Assembly (NCBI GenBank): GCA_027596075.1
Contig: JADGJC010000579.1
Span: forward strand, 1-16,248
DNA: 16,248 nt
Source: Rhizophlyctis rosea
Taxonomy: Eukaryota > Chytridiomycota > Chytridiomycetes > Rhizophlyctidales > Rhizophlyctidaceae
Direction of reading: 5' to 3'
The notes under the pieces were generated by a model. It was not told where the DNA came from. It did not search any database and saw only the letters and a list, made by a program, of their open reading frames with translations. Positions 1 to 10,323 of the stretch are shown in pieces. The translations under genes and the position numbers were made by a program. Within the stretch, counting starts at the first letter, position 1. Every line of letters begins with the position of its first letter.

Positions 1-3000
1 CGGCGCAACACCAAACTTCCCCTCCCTAACAAGCTTCATCGCCGCCTCCCTAGCCTTCTTCGCAGCCTTCACAACCTCATCCTCCTCCAATCCACTTTCC
101 TCCCTCCTCCCCACAGGCGGCACCGGCGCAGGCTGCTCCTTCCTCTCCCCTCCAACCCCCCAACCCACCGGCTTCCCCTTCGGCACCGGCGGCGGCGGTC
201 TCCGTCCCCCCCCGCCTTCCGTCTCCTTAGCCGCCCTTGAACGCCCCACCAACCCCAACTCCCTTATCAACCTCCCCCTCACTCCCAGAACCACCAAAAG
301 AAGGGGCAGGACCAGACACCACACCACCCATAGCGTCTCCCTCACTCAACTGTCCTGCCCCTTTACGAAAATCCGGAATCCCCAAATCAAGTTCCTGCTG
401 CTTCAACCGCCTAATCGCCGCCTCTACCTCATCCTCCCCTCCTCCTCCTCCACCTCCCCCTCCGCCGGTATCACTCTTAACGTCAACAGCAGGGAAAGAG
501 CTGGAGAAAATATCAGTTTTAGACGGGGAAGTGCCGAAGATGTCGGGTTTCGACGGTGTGGAAGAGGAGAGGAACCCTCCTGCTCCGAAGGGGTTCGTTG
601 TTGACGAAGACGTAGCAGCGGGGGTAGATGCAGCGGGACTCATCACACCGCCAATAGCACCAAACGGATTCGCAGCACCAGGTGACGTAGCACCAGGCGA
701 CAACACCCCCGCAGCCCTCTGCGCTGCGCGTTCCTTCGCGGCTTTGATAGCCGCCTGAGCTTGCGCTACGACGTCATCGACCGAGGATGGGGATGTCGCC
801 GCCGTGGTGGGAGATTTCGGCGCAGTGGGAGCGGGTGTGGAGCTGCTGCCGAAGATGGATGTGGCGCTTAGGGATGATGTCGGCGGCGGTGGGGGAGGGG
901 GTGCCGGTGCCGAAGATGCGGCGGGTGCCGGTGTGGATGGAGCGGTTTTGAAAGGTGTTGTCGAGACCTGAGGCGTAAAGGACGACGATGCCGAGGTGCT
1001 CGTACTACCGTATGGGAACCCTCCAGTGCCACTGCTCGAATACGGGAACCCACCGCCAACCTTCTCCTCCTTCTTCTCCACCACACTTGGCGTACTAACA
1101 CCCGAAGGCGGTGTCCTACTTCCAACACCACTACCACCACCACCAACCCTCCCCAAATCATCCACAACCTTCCTAACCTCCTTACTCTTAATTCCAACCC
1201 CCTGCTCCCACTTCAACCTCTCCTCGATCGGCGGATCCCAAAGCCTAACCGTCCCCGCCCCCGCACCCCCACCACTCGGCACAACCTTCCGAACCCTTTC
1301 AACCAGAACTCTAACCCGTCCCTCAACATCATCCAACTCCCTCTCCCTCCTCCTCTTCTCCTCCTCAATCTTCCGGATGTCCCCATCCAACCCTCCAACA
1401 CTGGCACCCGTCGACGACGCCCCAGCAGCACCACCAGGAACACCCCCACCAAGCCCCAAAGCCGCCATCCGCGCCGCAAGCAACTGCTGCGCCCTACTCT
1501 GCGCATCCTGCGCCGGCGCCGGTGCAGCAGACCCACTACCACTACCCACAACGCCCGTCCCACCCGCCTTGACATCTTTCTTCTTAGCAACCTCCTTCTT
1601 CCCCTCCGCAAACCGCCCCTCCAACCCCCGACACTCCTCCAAAAGCCTCCGAATCTCCCTCTCAAGATCCCGACTCTGCTCCGCAACACGTCCCGTATCA
1701 CCTCCCCGCGAAGCAATCTGGTCCTCAACACTACTCTTGCTCGTGACCGTATGCCCAACATCCCCCTGCGCATCCCTCACCTCCTTCCCCAACCGATCAA
1801 TCTCCTTCTGCGCTTCCGTCGCCCGCCGATTAGCGGCGTTACTCTGGTCCCGCAAAACAGCAATCTCCTTCTTGCGGTCCTCAACCTGCTTCGCCAGCTC
1901 CTTCCGCTTTGTTTCTTGTTCCTGCCGCTCCTGGTGTAGACCAGTCGCGGAGGGGCGGCCCATGTTCGGGCTGCCGATGCCGAAGGTGCCGAGAGGGTCT
2001 GCTAGGTTGCTCATGCTGGAGAAGGGGCTAGTGGTCCGGCTGCCGAGACCGCCTGTTTGTTTTTGGCGTTGGATGTCGCCCAGGAGCTGGGTTTTGGCGA
2101 GGTTGGAGAGGGCGTCGAGGTCGCGAGTGGACGGGGGGATGAGTTCTTGGGGGAGGGTTTGGGGGAGGTCGAAGCCGTTGAGCTTTTTGTAGACGAGGTG
2201 CATTGCTACGGCGAATTCGTCTGGGTTGAGCTTGCCGTGCTTTTGGGTGTCGGCCAGGGTCCTGTAGGAAAGGTAAGCCTACGGGAAGCACACAGTCTCA
2301 TTGCCAGAACCAGCAAGCGAGCATACCAAATATGAGCCAAAATATTATCAGGCAACCCGGACTGCATGAAGATCTCGCGAGCACGATCACCTATCAGCAC
2401 ACCAGTTTAGCAAACATAAACTTCACGACTCCAGCCCATCAATCCAAAAGCACACGCAAGAACCACGAAAGACCCACCAGAAATAAACCCACTATTCTGC
2501 GGGTCCCAAACCTTAAAAATCGAATCATACTGCGCCTTCTCCGCCTGCTCAATCGCCCACCCCCTCCCACCCTGCTGCCGTCCAAACTGCTGCCCCTGCT
2601 GCTGCGGCGTCCTCGCATTAGCCTGCACAACCATCGGACCCGCAAACCCATCAACAACCGTCACGCCCTGCGGCGTCTGGAACGACGTCGAGCGGCTCAT
2701 GGGGGCGTTACCAGACAACGTAGGTACAAGAGGTTGGAGGCCGTTGCCGGACAGGGCGGGTGTCATTGGGGATGCCGCGACGCCCGGGAAGGACGTGAGA
2801 CGGGAGACGGCGGCGTTGGAGGATTGAACTTGTTGGCGGACTATGTCGGGGAGGGAGGGTGGGGGGTTTGTGCCTGTTCGGGCGAGTTTGGCGAGGTAGA
2901 GGGAGAGGCAGAATTCTGGGTAGGTAAGGGTGCTGCCGTTGGAGATTGCTGAGAGGGACCTGTGTGGTGATGGGTGTGGTGTTTCGACTTGTTAGATATC

Positions 3001-3600
3001 CTGAACAGGCTATTTGATTGCCGATTTTGTATTTCATACCAGATTTGCGCAAGAACATGATCGGGAAGATGAGACTGGATCAGAACGTTACGCGCAGCAT
3101 CCGCTGTTATCCATGCACGAAAAACATCAGTTACAATATCATTAAAAGTTGGAATGCCAACAAATCCGAAATCGGTCAACATAAAACCATCTCCTCCAAA
3201 GCCATTTCTCCACTCCACTCTCCTACTCCCCACAAAAACCCAGCAAACATAAGCGACTACCCACCGGACAACTGCCCCGCCTGCGGGTTACCATTCTTGA
3301 ACAACCCTTCATAAGAAACCAGATCGGATTGCTCAATAAACGGAAGCGTCACTGTAATCAGAAGTAGGAGGGGTATAAGATAAGGATTTGGAAGTTTCGA
3401 TATAGCGACCTTTTGGAAGAAATCAAGCAAGAATTGACAGCCTTCTCCCCCAATCTCCCCCCATGTCCCCGCGCAGAACTCCCCTCCTCCCCATCTCCCA
3501 ACTAACCATTCGCAGCCAAGCTCTGTTGAGCCCCACCTCCACCGCCGCCGCCGCCGCCAGCACCGAAGCTGCCGTAGCCGTAGCCTTGTTGATAGGACAT
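1..3600 (-). CDS. PAN1: Pan1-like EH-domain endocytosis/actin protein, six exons, partial at left edge
   Basis: Proposed exons are 3507-3600, 3265-3351, 3040-3103, 2478-2959, 2327-2390 and 2261 leftwards. The introns are 155, 161, 80, 87 and 65 nt, with donors GTTAGT, GTGGGT, GTATGA, GTGGGT and GTATGC, all ending in AG, and the phases join exactly. The start is the ATG at 3600, followed by a Gly-rich tail. EH domain 1 spans about residues 35-120 and EH domain 2 about 210-290, both with the LS(G/A)..A, SxLP and IW signatures. A segment IPPSTRDLD follows, then a charged coiled coil (about 375-495) and a Gly/Ser/Pro/Ala-rich region with a run of 10 Gly. Two EH domains, coiled coil and proline-rich tail fit Pan1 (endocytic coat, Arp2/3 activation at actin patches) better than Ede1, which has three EH domains and a UBA. 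The frame stops at TAA 227-229 (941 aa), but one frame over, 1-228 is open with PPPPVPKGKPVGW-type sequence, so the gene probably continues through an unrecognised intron or an indel. An Eps15- or intersectin-like protein is the alternative. Confidence 0.8.
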
Positions 3601-3644
3601 ATGGCTTAGGCGGACGTTTCACGGGTTTTACTTTGGGAGTATTG

Positions 3645-3656
3645 TTATATATAAAG
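3645..3656 (-). promoter_or_regulatory. TATA-like element upstream of the Pan1-like gene
   Basis: A TATATATAA-type stretch lies about 45 bp before the ATG at 3600 on the minus strand. Its position suits a core promoter, but the spacing to the ATG is short and no transcription start is known. Chance occurrence is possible. Confidence 0.3.
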
Positions 3657-4530
3657 TGTGCGTTTCGAGGTTTGTTGCAGTAGGAAGTTTCCGCTAGGCT
3701 TAGTTACGAGTTATGCCCTGTTTCGGGGGGAAGGGGTGAAGGGTTTAGTTGGGGTTCAGCTAGAAGTGCCAAGGGTGGGTGTGTGGGCAGGACCCGTTTA
3801 TTGATGAGGTAGAACAGCAGCCACGGACGAAGAACCAGCGTTCTATCCCCGCTGAGTGTCTCAGTAGGCCTCGTCATCAAGACTTATTGTCCTTTTGGCA
3901 TTGTCGGGATCGGCCTCCACTCTCATGCTTTGGCAACGTTCCCACGCCCGAGACGCCCAAGCTGGGATGACCTCCTTTCTCCCTCATATGCAAATACAAG
4001 CGATAGGTTATCACCAGCACACGCTTCCGCGACCGGCCGACATACCTACGTGTAAGCCGACACGCCCGTCCGTGTATGAGAAGACACCTTTTTCCACACT
4101 CTGATTGTGCGGATGCCGGTGAAGGGACGAACGGGAAGGAAGCTGGTGATGGGGAGGTGGGGCATGTGCTCCGTCACTGGTGTCACTGAAGGTGGTGCAA
4201 CTGCCTGTGTCATGTGATCTAAAAATAGAATTCATGGGATGTTTTCCTTGATGCTTGAACTCCTCAGAAGGCCGACAGGGCCGTGTGTTATTTTGTATGG
4301 ACGATTTAGGAGCATTGATTGTCATTGCAAGGGCCTCACAATCCTGCGTCAACTAGGTTGTATTACTGACCATATATGATACAAGGGGTAACAAATGGCA
4401 TGACTTTCTATATATACACTGCCAGGCAGATTGGAGGCAGGTCAAATTTGGAAAGTGAAGCCCAAAGGGGTCTCTCGATGACTCGGCGTAACCCCTGAAT
4501 CAATCACGTGCTTATTGATTGAATAATCGC

Positions 4531-4546
4531 TGATGTCATGATGTCA
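4531..4546. promoter_or_regulatory. Tandem TGATGTCA octamers (CRE/AP-1-like)
   Basis: Two copies of TGATGTCA abut at 4531-4538 and 4539-4546. Each differs by one base from the bZIP/CREB site TGACGTCA. They lie about 280 bp upstream of the F-box/LRR reading frame. A regulatory role is inferred from the motif only. Confidence 0.3.
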
Positions 4547-4586
4547 CTGCTGATCGACAAAACCGAAGCACCTAGGGCTCTAACCG

Positions 4587-4702
4587 ATGGGACTGGGCAC
4601 TGGGCAGGGCCTGCCCGTGTCCCAGCCCATTTGGCTTGAGAGAGGGCCCAAGGCCCCATGGCATGAGACGGTGGCACTGTCACCAAGTCACTGTGCCACG
4701 TG
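4587..4702. repeat. Cluster of inverted repeats upstream of the F-box/LRR gene
   Basis: Two potential hairpins sit side by side. The first spans 4587-4630 as a long imperfect inverted repeat around a perfect core, GGGCAGG at 4602-4608 and CCTGCCC at 4610-4616. The second has arms GTGGCAC (4671-4677) and GTGCCAC (4693-4699) and overlaps a CACGTG at 4697-4702. No terminal repeats or target duplication mark it as a transposon. It could be a set of dimeric factor sites or a structured 5' leader. Confidence 0.5.
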
Positions 4703-4779
4703 CGCGCCACTGTCCCATGAATCCGGGCGTCCTATCGGATTGGAAATGGGTGAGACCCCTAGAAGCACCCCAATTCTCG

Positions 4780-4810
4780 AACTGGACAACTTGGACAGCA
4801 ACTGGACAAC
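4780..4810 (+). repeat. Short direct repeat AACTGGACAAC
   Basis: The 11-mer AACTGGACAAC occurs at 4780-4790 and again at 4800-4810, separated by a related segment (TTGGACAG). It lies directly before the F-box reading frame, in sequence that has no stop but also no ATG in the F-box frame. Confidence 0.5.
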
Positions 4811-4819
4811 TGTCAATTT

Positions 4820-6304
4820 GTGTCTACGCCCCCAATTTTCCTAAATGAAGACATCATGCTCCATATCGCCAAAACGCTACAAAATGATGGCATTACCCTC
4901 AGCTCCCTCTCCCTCACCTGCCGCACCATGTACACCCTCGTCTCCCCCACACTATGGTCTTGCCTCTGCTTTGACCGCTTCCTCCCAACTCGCACACTAA
5001 ACCTCACGCTAGTCCTCCTCACCAGTCCCCGCAACCTCGCGAAACACGTCCGCCGCATCGAATTTGTCAACCTAGATGATGGCACCAACAACGAATACGC
5101 CATATCCTGCCCTGACGTGTACGGCCAGGACTATCGTTCACTCCTGGAATGGGAATACCTCCCCATGACTATCCTGAGTCTCATCCTCCCCCGACTAAGA
5201 GAAGTGAACATCCAACGAGATGTGAGCATTCGATCTATCTTGGCTTTGATGAATGGGATAGGGCATGTCAAGACCTTAGAATTGGGTGGAGCCCATACCT
5301 GTGGTGGATGGGCGCAGACGTTTACCCGGGGTTTCAAACGGGAGTTTACTCATTTCAGTATCTTCATCCATTACTGGCATGATAAAGTCCATCCGGATGA
5401 TGATTACCGACATCTTTCAGTGAGATATGCGCCGGCGGCTCACTCTCCGCGTCAACCCATCGAGACGTTGGATCTGTCCCACCTCCTCCTCAAAATCAAC
5501 AGACCTATCTATAATCTTATAGCAGACCATTGGGATTTGGGGGCGTTACGGAATTTGGATTTGTCGTTCACGAACCTCACGACAGATATTATCGCCAGAA
5601 TCCTACCACGAGCATCCCGATTAGAGATGTTGGTCGTTAGTGAAGATTACGACACCCCATAGAACAGTATCAAAGACCCCTACACCCCACCCGATTATCG
5701 TCCCTTGCTCCCCTTGATGAGGTACCACAATCCCTGTCTGCACACACTCATACTCGAATGTTACGCCTTTGACAATGTCACGGCGTTCAGCATTCCATAC
5801 GTTATCCCCACTCTTAAACACCTCTCCCTGACCGTCCGCGAGACGGGGTTTGTTCTGAATGCACCCTTGCCAGATGAGGTCCCTGGGTACGATAAACCCT
5901 GCGCTAAGCTCCACACATTTGAACTGAACACTCCCTTTAAAGACGGATTCCTCCACGCCCTCCTACCCCGTATCGGCCACTCTCTACGTCGTCTCGTCCT
6001 TCCCCACATGTTGAGATGTGATGAAGAGGGTTATGCGTTACAGGCGGTTACGCAGTATTGCCCGAACGTGCAAGTGCTGTTGTTGAATAGGAATATGGAT
6101 GGACAGACTTTGGGGGCGTTGATGGATGTCATGCTGGGGTGTGAGGATGTCAGGATTGGGTGGGTGGGAATGAGGCCTTGTAGGGGGTTGCGGATTGGTG
6201 GAGTGGCGGTTGACATGATCGGGCAGGCTGGGAGGTTGTATAAGGAACGGGATGTGGATGTTTGTAGGCGGTTGAGGGATGTACCGAAGCACCAACATTG
6301 TTGA
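4820..6304 (+). pseudogene. F-box/leucine-rich repeat protein gene, interrupted by one in-frame TAG
   Basis: One reading frame runs from 4820 to the TGA at 6302-6304 (about 494 codons), broken only by a TAG at 5660-5662. The N-terminus (residues about 5-50: LNEDIMLHIAKTL, then SLTCRTMYTLVSPTLW) looks like an F-box, which in known proteins binds Skp1 in SCF ubiquitin ligases. The rest carries irregular LRR-like segments such as VKTLELGG, IETLDLSH, LRNLDLSFTNLT and LKHLSL. The part after the TAG keeps the same LRR style (LHTLIL, LHTFEL, VQVLLLN), so both halves belong to one gene. The frame opens without ATG: the natural N-terminus would be the GTG at 4820, while the first in-frame ATG (4856) cuts into the F-box. 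The TAG could be a CAG-to-TAG change, an assembly error, or sit in a 39-nt GT-AG interval that looks too short to be an intron. If read as it stands, a 280-residue truncated protein results. The exact family is not recognised. Confidence 0.7.
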
Positions 6305-7182
6305 TACATGCTGGGAACTTGGAAGCCATGAAGCCCCGCCGGCAGGTCGATCAAAATCGTTGGTAGAAAAGTTGTACTCTCCAATTGAATTTGTAGAGGG
6401 CCTCACATTCGTTCGATCCCTGAAATTACAACTACAAAACAGTTGGGGGCCTGGTACCTACGTGACTGCCACAGCAAATCCCAGTGTAGTTCCAACCTTA
6501 TCGATTTTTTTTTTTTTGAAGCGAGTGTGACGTCGTTGACATTCTTTTTGCACCTCCGCCCCTGTGCGACTCAAGTGGCCCATGAACTGGTCCTGACAGC
6601 TCAATTGCTGAACAACATCGTGCGACTTCCTGTTCTCACTCTCCGGGACATTCTTGCTGTGGACCAGTCATGGCGTTCACAAGTCAATTTGATTGCGTTT
6701 TTTTTTTTTTTCGTTTGACCCTTTCATATGCCCTGGGTTAGATCCAACAAAAGGGATTCATCTGTACAAAGAAATGCATGTATATAAAGAATTACAAATT
6801 GTATAGTAAGGTCAGTCGCTCGTTGCCGATTCTCGTCCATATGAACGTACTGAGTGATGGAAGGTCAACCGAAACTGATGACTAAAAGCAATGCGGTTGC
6901 CAACGCCACATGAGACAGCAGGCAGAGCGTGAATACGTCATGGTGGAAGGTTAGAAACGAGAGTGACAAAAGTGTCATTTTGTTGGGAGGTTCCAAGAGA
7001 GTCCCACCGTGATGGGCGAGCAGGGGAGAATGTGCTTATGACAGTTGGGGCAACATGAAAGGGTAAACAAGCGGGTATGAAAGGACCGGGGCGATGGAAT
7101 GAATGCGCGATATTATGACGGCAGCAGGATTGTCAAGGGTAACGGTCTGACGCGAATAGACTGACGAAGCGGGATGTGCATG
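6305..7182. other. Gap between convergent F-box/LRR and ankyrin genes
   Basis: About 880 bp hold the 3' ends of two convergent genes. No supported gene is seen; an open frame at 6443-6718 is short and includes two T-run-encoded phenylalanine tracts. The T runs at about 6505-6517 and 6699-6712 are the main landmarks and could act in 3' end formation for the plus-strand gene, or be the tails of old retrotransposed sequence. No open frame of note lies between 6720 and 7182. Confidence 0.6.
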
Positions 7183-8812
7183 TTAAAACCGCCCTAACTG
7201 CCCTACATGAACTCCTCGCAGAATCTCGTTCGCCCACCAATCAAGATCCCTCTTCTCCGGTTTGTAGTCGTCCGGAAGTGCACCGACCTCCCCTTCCAAA
7301 TACTGAACGATGTCTTCATGGCCCATTCGTCTAGCCACCCACAATGCTTCCTTCTGTACCGTCCTCGAGGCCTTCGCACACAAATCTACTAAATGATGAC
7401 TGTGGCCCATGCCAGCAGCCACGTGCAGTGCATTGATATACCCATCCGGCTTGGCTCCCACTTGCAACAGAGTCCTGACTATTCGCTGACGGTTATTAGC
7501 TGCGGCCGCAACCAGAGCCAATGAATCCGCGATCGCCCCAGCATTCAATAACATCCATACACCCTCATAATCCCCTCGAATACAACAATTTTGCAATGCT
7601 GTGCCGCGCTTGCTGTTCGGGTCAACGCCAGCATCTAGCAATAACCGCATGACCTCCAAATGCCCCTTCTCCGTCGCTAGATGTAAAGCCTCTTCCCCGA
7701 ACCAACTAACATCCGCTCCCTTCTTCAAAAGCAATGCAACCACATTCCCACAACCCGCCGTAGCTGCCAACCGTAATGCGCTATCATCCTCCCCGTGTAT
7801 GTCTGCGCCATATTCCAGCAACATTTCAACCACCCCGACAAGCCCATTCTCGGCCGCCTTTTCTAGCGCAAAGCGGCCATAAGCACGGACGTTAGCTCCG
7901 CGCTCCAGCAGTAAGCGTATGATGGGGAGTCTGGTGAGGAAGATGCGCTTGCGGGCGTTTGCGTGAGCGGCGGGATCGGATGAATCCAAATACCAGGGGG
8001 AAAAATCTGTAACCATAGCGTTGATAACTTGTTCTAACGGCCCGTCATGGTGAGGATCGATATGAGCCCCAGCATCCAACAAGGTGACAACCGTATCTAG
8101 ATGCCCATGAACGGCTGCGTCACGTAATGCCGTCACACCCCATTTGCGATGGCTTCAAGAACGGGCGCCGGAGGAGGTTTTCGACGGTCATCATATTCCC
8201 TGGACCGGGCCACTGCGTCATCTTGCGAATCCCAGCCGGAGTGTGCGCATCAGCCCCGGCCTCAATCAACAACCGAACTACCTCTATGTTTCCCGCCTTT
8301 GCTGCCCCTGCTAAGCTCTGATACTTCTGCTTCAGCGTAAGCTTCGATAACAGCTTTTCAACTACCTTCACGTGACCACGTCGAACGGCGCCGCCCAAGC
8401 AGTCATTTACTCCACGTGCCAACCGATAACGCGCTTCCATCCACATGAGGTCGACAGTTGAAAAATTTGCAAGAACGATTTTGTTTAGGCGGAGGAGCTC
8501 TCGCGGGTTCGGCAGGAAGCGGGCTATGTTTGGGAAGACATCGCTCACGAGAGTGACCATCATAGTGGACCGTAACGGGCTGATGGAAGAAGCACTAGCT
8601 TCCGGAAGGACCTCTGCGGTAGCCGAGTGGGTAGACTTTACTCCCGAATAAGGCATGTCTGATAAGTGTTCAGAATGAAATTTCAGGCAGACGAAGGAGA
8701 TCAACCCTTCGCCTCGGCTTTGCATACTTATGGCCTCGACGGGTTGCACGGCTGACACAATCTCACTCCGCCCAACCAGGGTTCTCAGGGTCCTATAGAT
8801 TTGCATGGTCAT
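7183..8812 (-). pseudogene. F-box-like/ankyrin-repeat protein gene, frame-broken near 8137
   Basis: Two overlapping minus-strand reading frames form one ankyrin gene. The first (8812 down to 8120) has an F-box-like segment at residues about 88-130 (VFPNIARFLPNPRELLRLNKIV) followed by two ankyrin repeats; the second (down to TAA at 7183-7185) has about eight more, with motifs such as ALRDAAVHGHLD, LLDAGA, LLLERGA, LLEYGA and LLLKKGA, and ends in a charged tail with DLDWWANEIL. Removing one base near 8137 joins the halves as MG-VTALRDAAVHGH, a standard ankyrin repeat start, so a single extra base explains the break. The second frame has no ATG at its start. The true N-terminus may be the Met pair at 8563/8560 rather than 8812, since residues 1-83 show no domain. 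Ankyrin repeats bind proteins, and F-box/ankyrin proteins are usually ubiquitin-ligase substrate receptors. The target is unknown. Assembly error is a live alternative to decay. Confidence 0.75.
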
Positions 8813-9602
8813 TCACCATTTGGATGTGGTGAAAGAATAAGCAATAGAAATAAAGACGTAGCTGATACGGCTGGGTGGTAGGACAAGTAAGAATTTTTCT
8901 GGGTATGAGCAGTATGATAACATGGCCGATGCATGCCGTGAGAAACGTGGACTCTATCCATGATGCATTCGTTATTTACAAGCTTCGAAAGTATCGAAAC
9001 TTTCATCTACTGTAGCAACGATACTGTACAAGGTATATAACTGCCCATGTTGTTACATGCACTACAATGAAATGCGATGCCGAACCCTTCGACCTTCAAA
9101 GCTTCCCAATGACTCTAAACAAGGCACTATCAAAACTAAAACCGAACGATCGCTACATTGCACACCCGATGAGCATCATCTCACCGCCAGTTAGCTCCCT
9201 CACGATCCCGCCTTTCCCCACCCCATGAAGACCTCCCACATCGAATGCACCCACACATCCTGGCGAAAAGCTGGCCAAATTCAAAATCGATCTGAGGTCG
9301 ACGCCACAAGAGATTCATAATTTGAGGGGTTTGAGGAAGTTGGGTTGACAGAGGTATTGTCGTGGGACGGCGTTGGATCACCCAAATGCTGGGAGAGTAG
9401 TTGAGTTTCCGGAATGAGATTCCTGTTGAAGGGTTTGTGAGTTTGGGAAAGGATAGTCCTACATTCCCTGGGGTTTCGAAGAGGGCCAATGTCTAGAGCG
9501 GCGGTCTACACCATCTTTTCACAGGGCTCTTTGTGATGATGGGATGCCTTTATCATTTAATCGGGCTCAACCATCCTCGAAGATATTCATTCACCACATG
9601 AC

Positions 9603-10253
9603 TCACATGGAGGGAGACAAAGTAGCTACGTCATTTAACTCAAACTGCTCAGCGTTATGGGATTCAATGTCAGACAGTAAGATTTGTGACGTGTCGTATC
9701 GCATCATAGGTCGCATGGTAGGTAGTTCAGATGACATATCCTTTACATGACAGAAAGGGAAGCGTCCAAAATGCCCCATAGCGCTGCACAACCGTAAACT
9801 TCTTTCCCTCTCACCTTCGGTTATTCGTTCTTCATTGGTCATGCGCCGCACAACATGATTGTTCAAAGCTGGGGTCGTGAAAACTGCGGCTCCCTGCTCA
9901 ACGAGATGTCCCATACCGCCTATGAACCTCAGGTCCTCCTGGTCCCACAATACCATCACTGAATATCATTCGTGATGCGCGATTCCCAATGACAAAGCGA
10001 CATGTGTTGGCGCGCCGCTGTCGTCGAAGCTTGTAAACGTCATCCAGACGTCATGCGATGTGCTGAGGTTCCTCGGGTTCCTCTCGATCCAATATCCCCA
10101 CTGACACGGCGGCACATCGACTACCATAATCGCGAGACTGGTGTGAAGTGGACTCTGGGATGGTTCAAGGGTAAGTGCAAATGAGGAGGCAGCAAATCGT
10201 AACAAAATCCTTATCTGAAGACGGCGGTAATAAAATGCGAGCAGCAAAAACAT
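9603..10253 (-). other. Weak hypothetical reading frame with one internal TGA
   Basis: Two open stretches, 10253-9966 and 9959-9603, are in the same minus-strand frame and are separated only by a TGA at 9968-9966. The segment just before the stop, from the Met codon at about 10126, has many G/C third positions and a protein-like make-up (QWGYWIERNPRN, DVWMTFTSFDDSG). After the stop the composition stays plausible (LWDQEDLRFIGGMGHL). No family is recognised. Against it, the opposite strand at 10002-10184 is also open and ends at a good splice donor (GGTAAGTG), so either strand, or neither, may be coding. Confidence 0.2.
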
Positions 10254-10268
10254 ACCGGCTGTACATTC

Positions 10269-10323
10269 AAAAACCGCCCGATGTGGGGCTCGAACCCACG
10301 ACTAAGGTGACTTCTGACATCTT
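10269..10323 (-). pseudogene. 5'-truncated tRNA-Lys(UUU) gene copy including intron sequence
   Basis: Bases 10276-10302 are identical over 27 nt to the 3' end of the intact tRNA-Lys gene at 13806-13899 (3' acceptor strand, whole T arm with B box, start of the variable loop). Similarity continues with small gaps through the 3' anticodon stem and into intron sequence, to about 10323, and on the other side into the T run that serves as the Pol III terminator (10269-10273). The 5' half, including the A box and anticodon, is absent. Because intron and terminator are kept, it is a DNA-level copy and not derived from a mature tRNA. Confidence 0.8.

Larger units (their letters stand above)
3601..4819. 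other. Divergent intergenic region between Pan1-like and F-box/LRR genes
   Basis: About 1.2 kb with no convincing gene; the short open frames here lack domain or codon signal. It must hold the promoters of both flanking genes. Visible elements are the TATA-like stretch near 3650, a TATATATA stretch at about 4408-4417, E-box-like CACGTG at 4505-4510 and 4697-4702, two abutting TGATGTCA octamers at 4531-4546, and a cluster of inverted repeats at 4587-4702. Confidence 0.6.

Noticed and set aside
237..2192. Plus-strand open frames opposite the Pan1-like exon 6, up to 398 codons
   Set aside because: They are proline/serine/leucine-rich mirrors of a GC-rich coding exon with a clear coiled coil and EH context on the minus strand.
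3257..3622. A minus-strand open frame of 121 codons covering the first exon region
   Set aside because: It reads through intron 1 in a frame other than exon 1; the splice model gives a proper EH domain instead.
5629..5667. A 39-nt GT-AG interval that would splice out the TAG of the F-box/LRR gene in frame
   Set aside because: Much shorter than the 65-161 nt introns of the neighbouring gene, with no clear branch point or pyrimidine tract, and removal would delete normal-looking LRR sequence.
6443..6718. Plus-strand open frame with two phenylalanine runs
   Set aside because: The runs come from poly-T stretches in a 3' intergenic region; no homology or codon signal.
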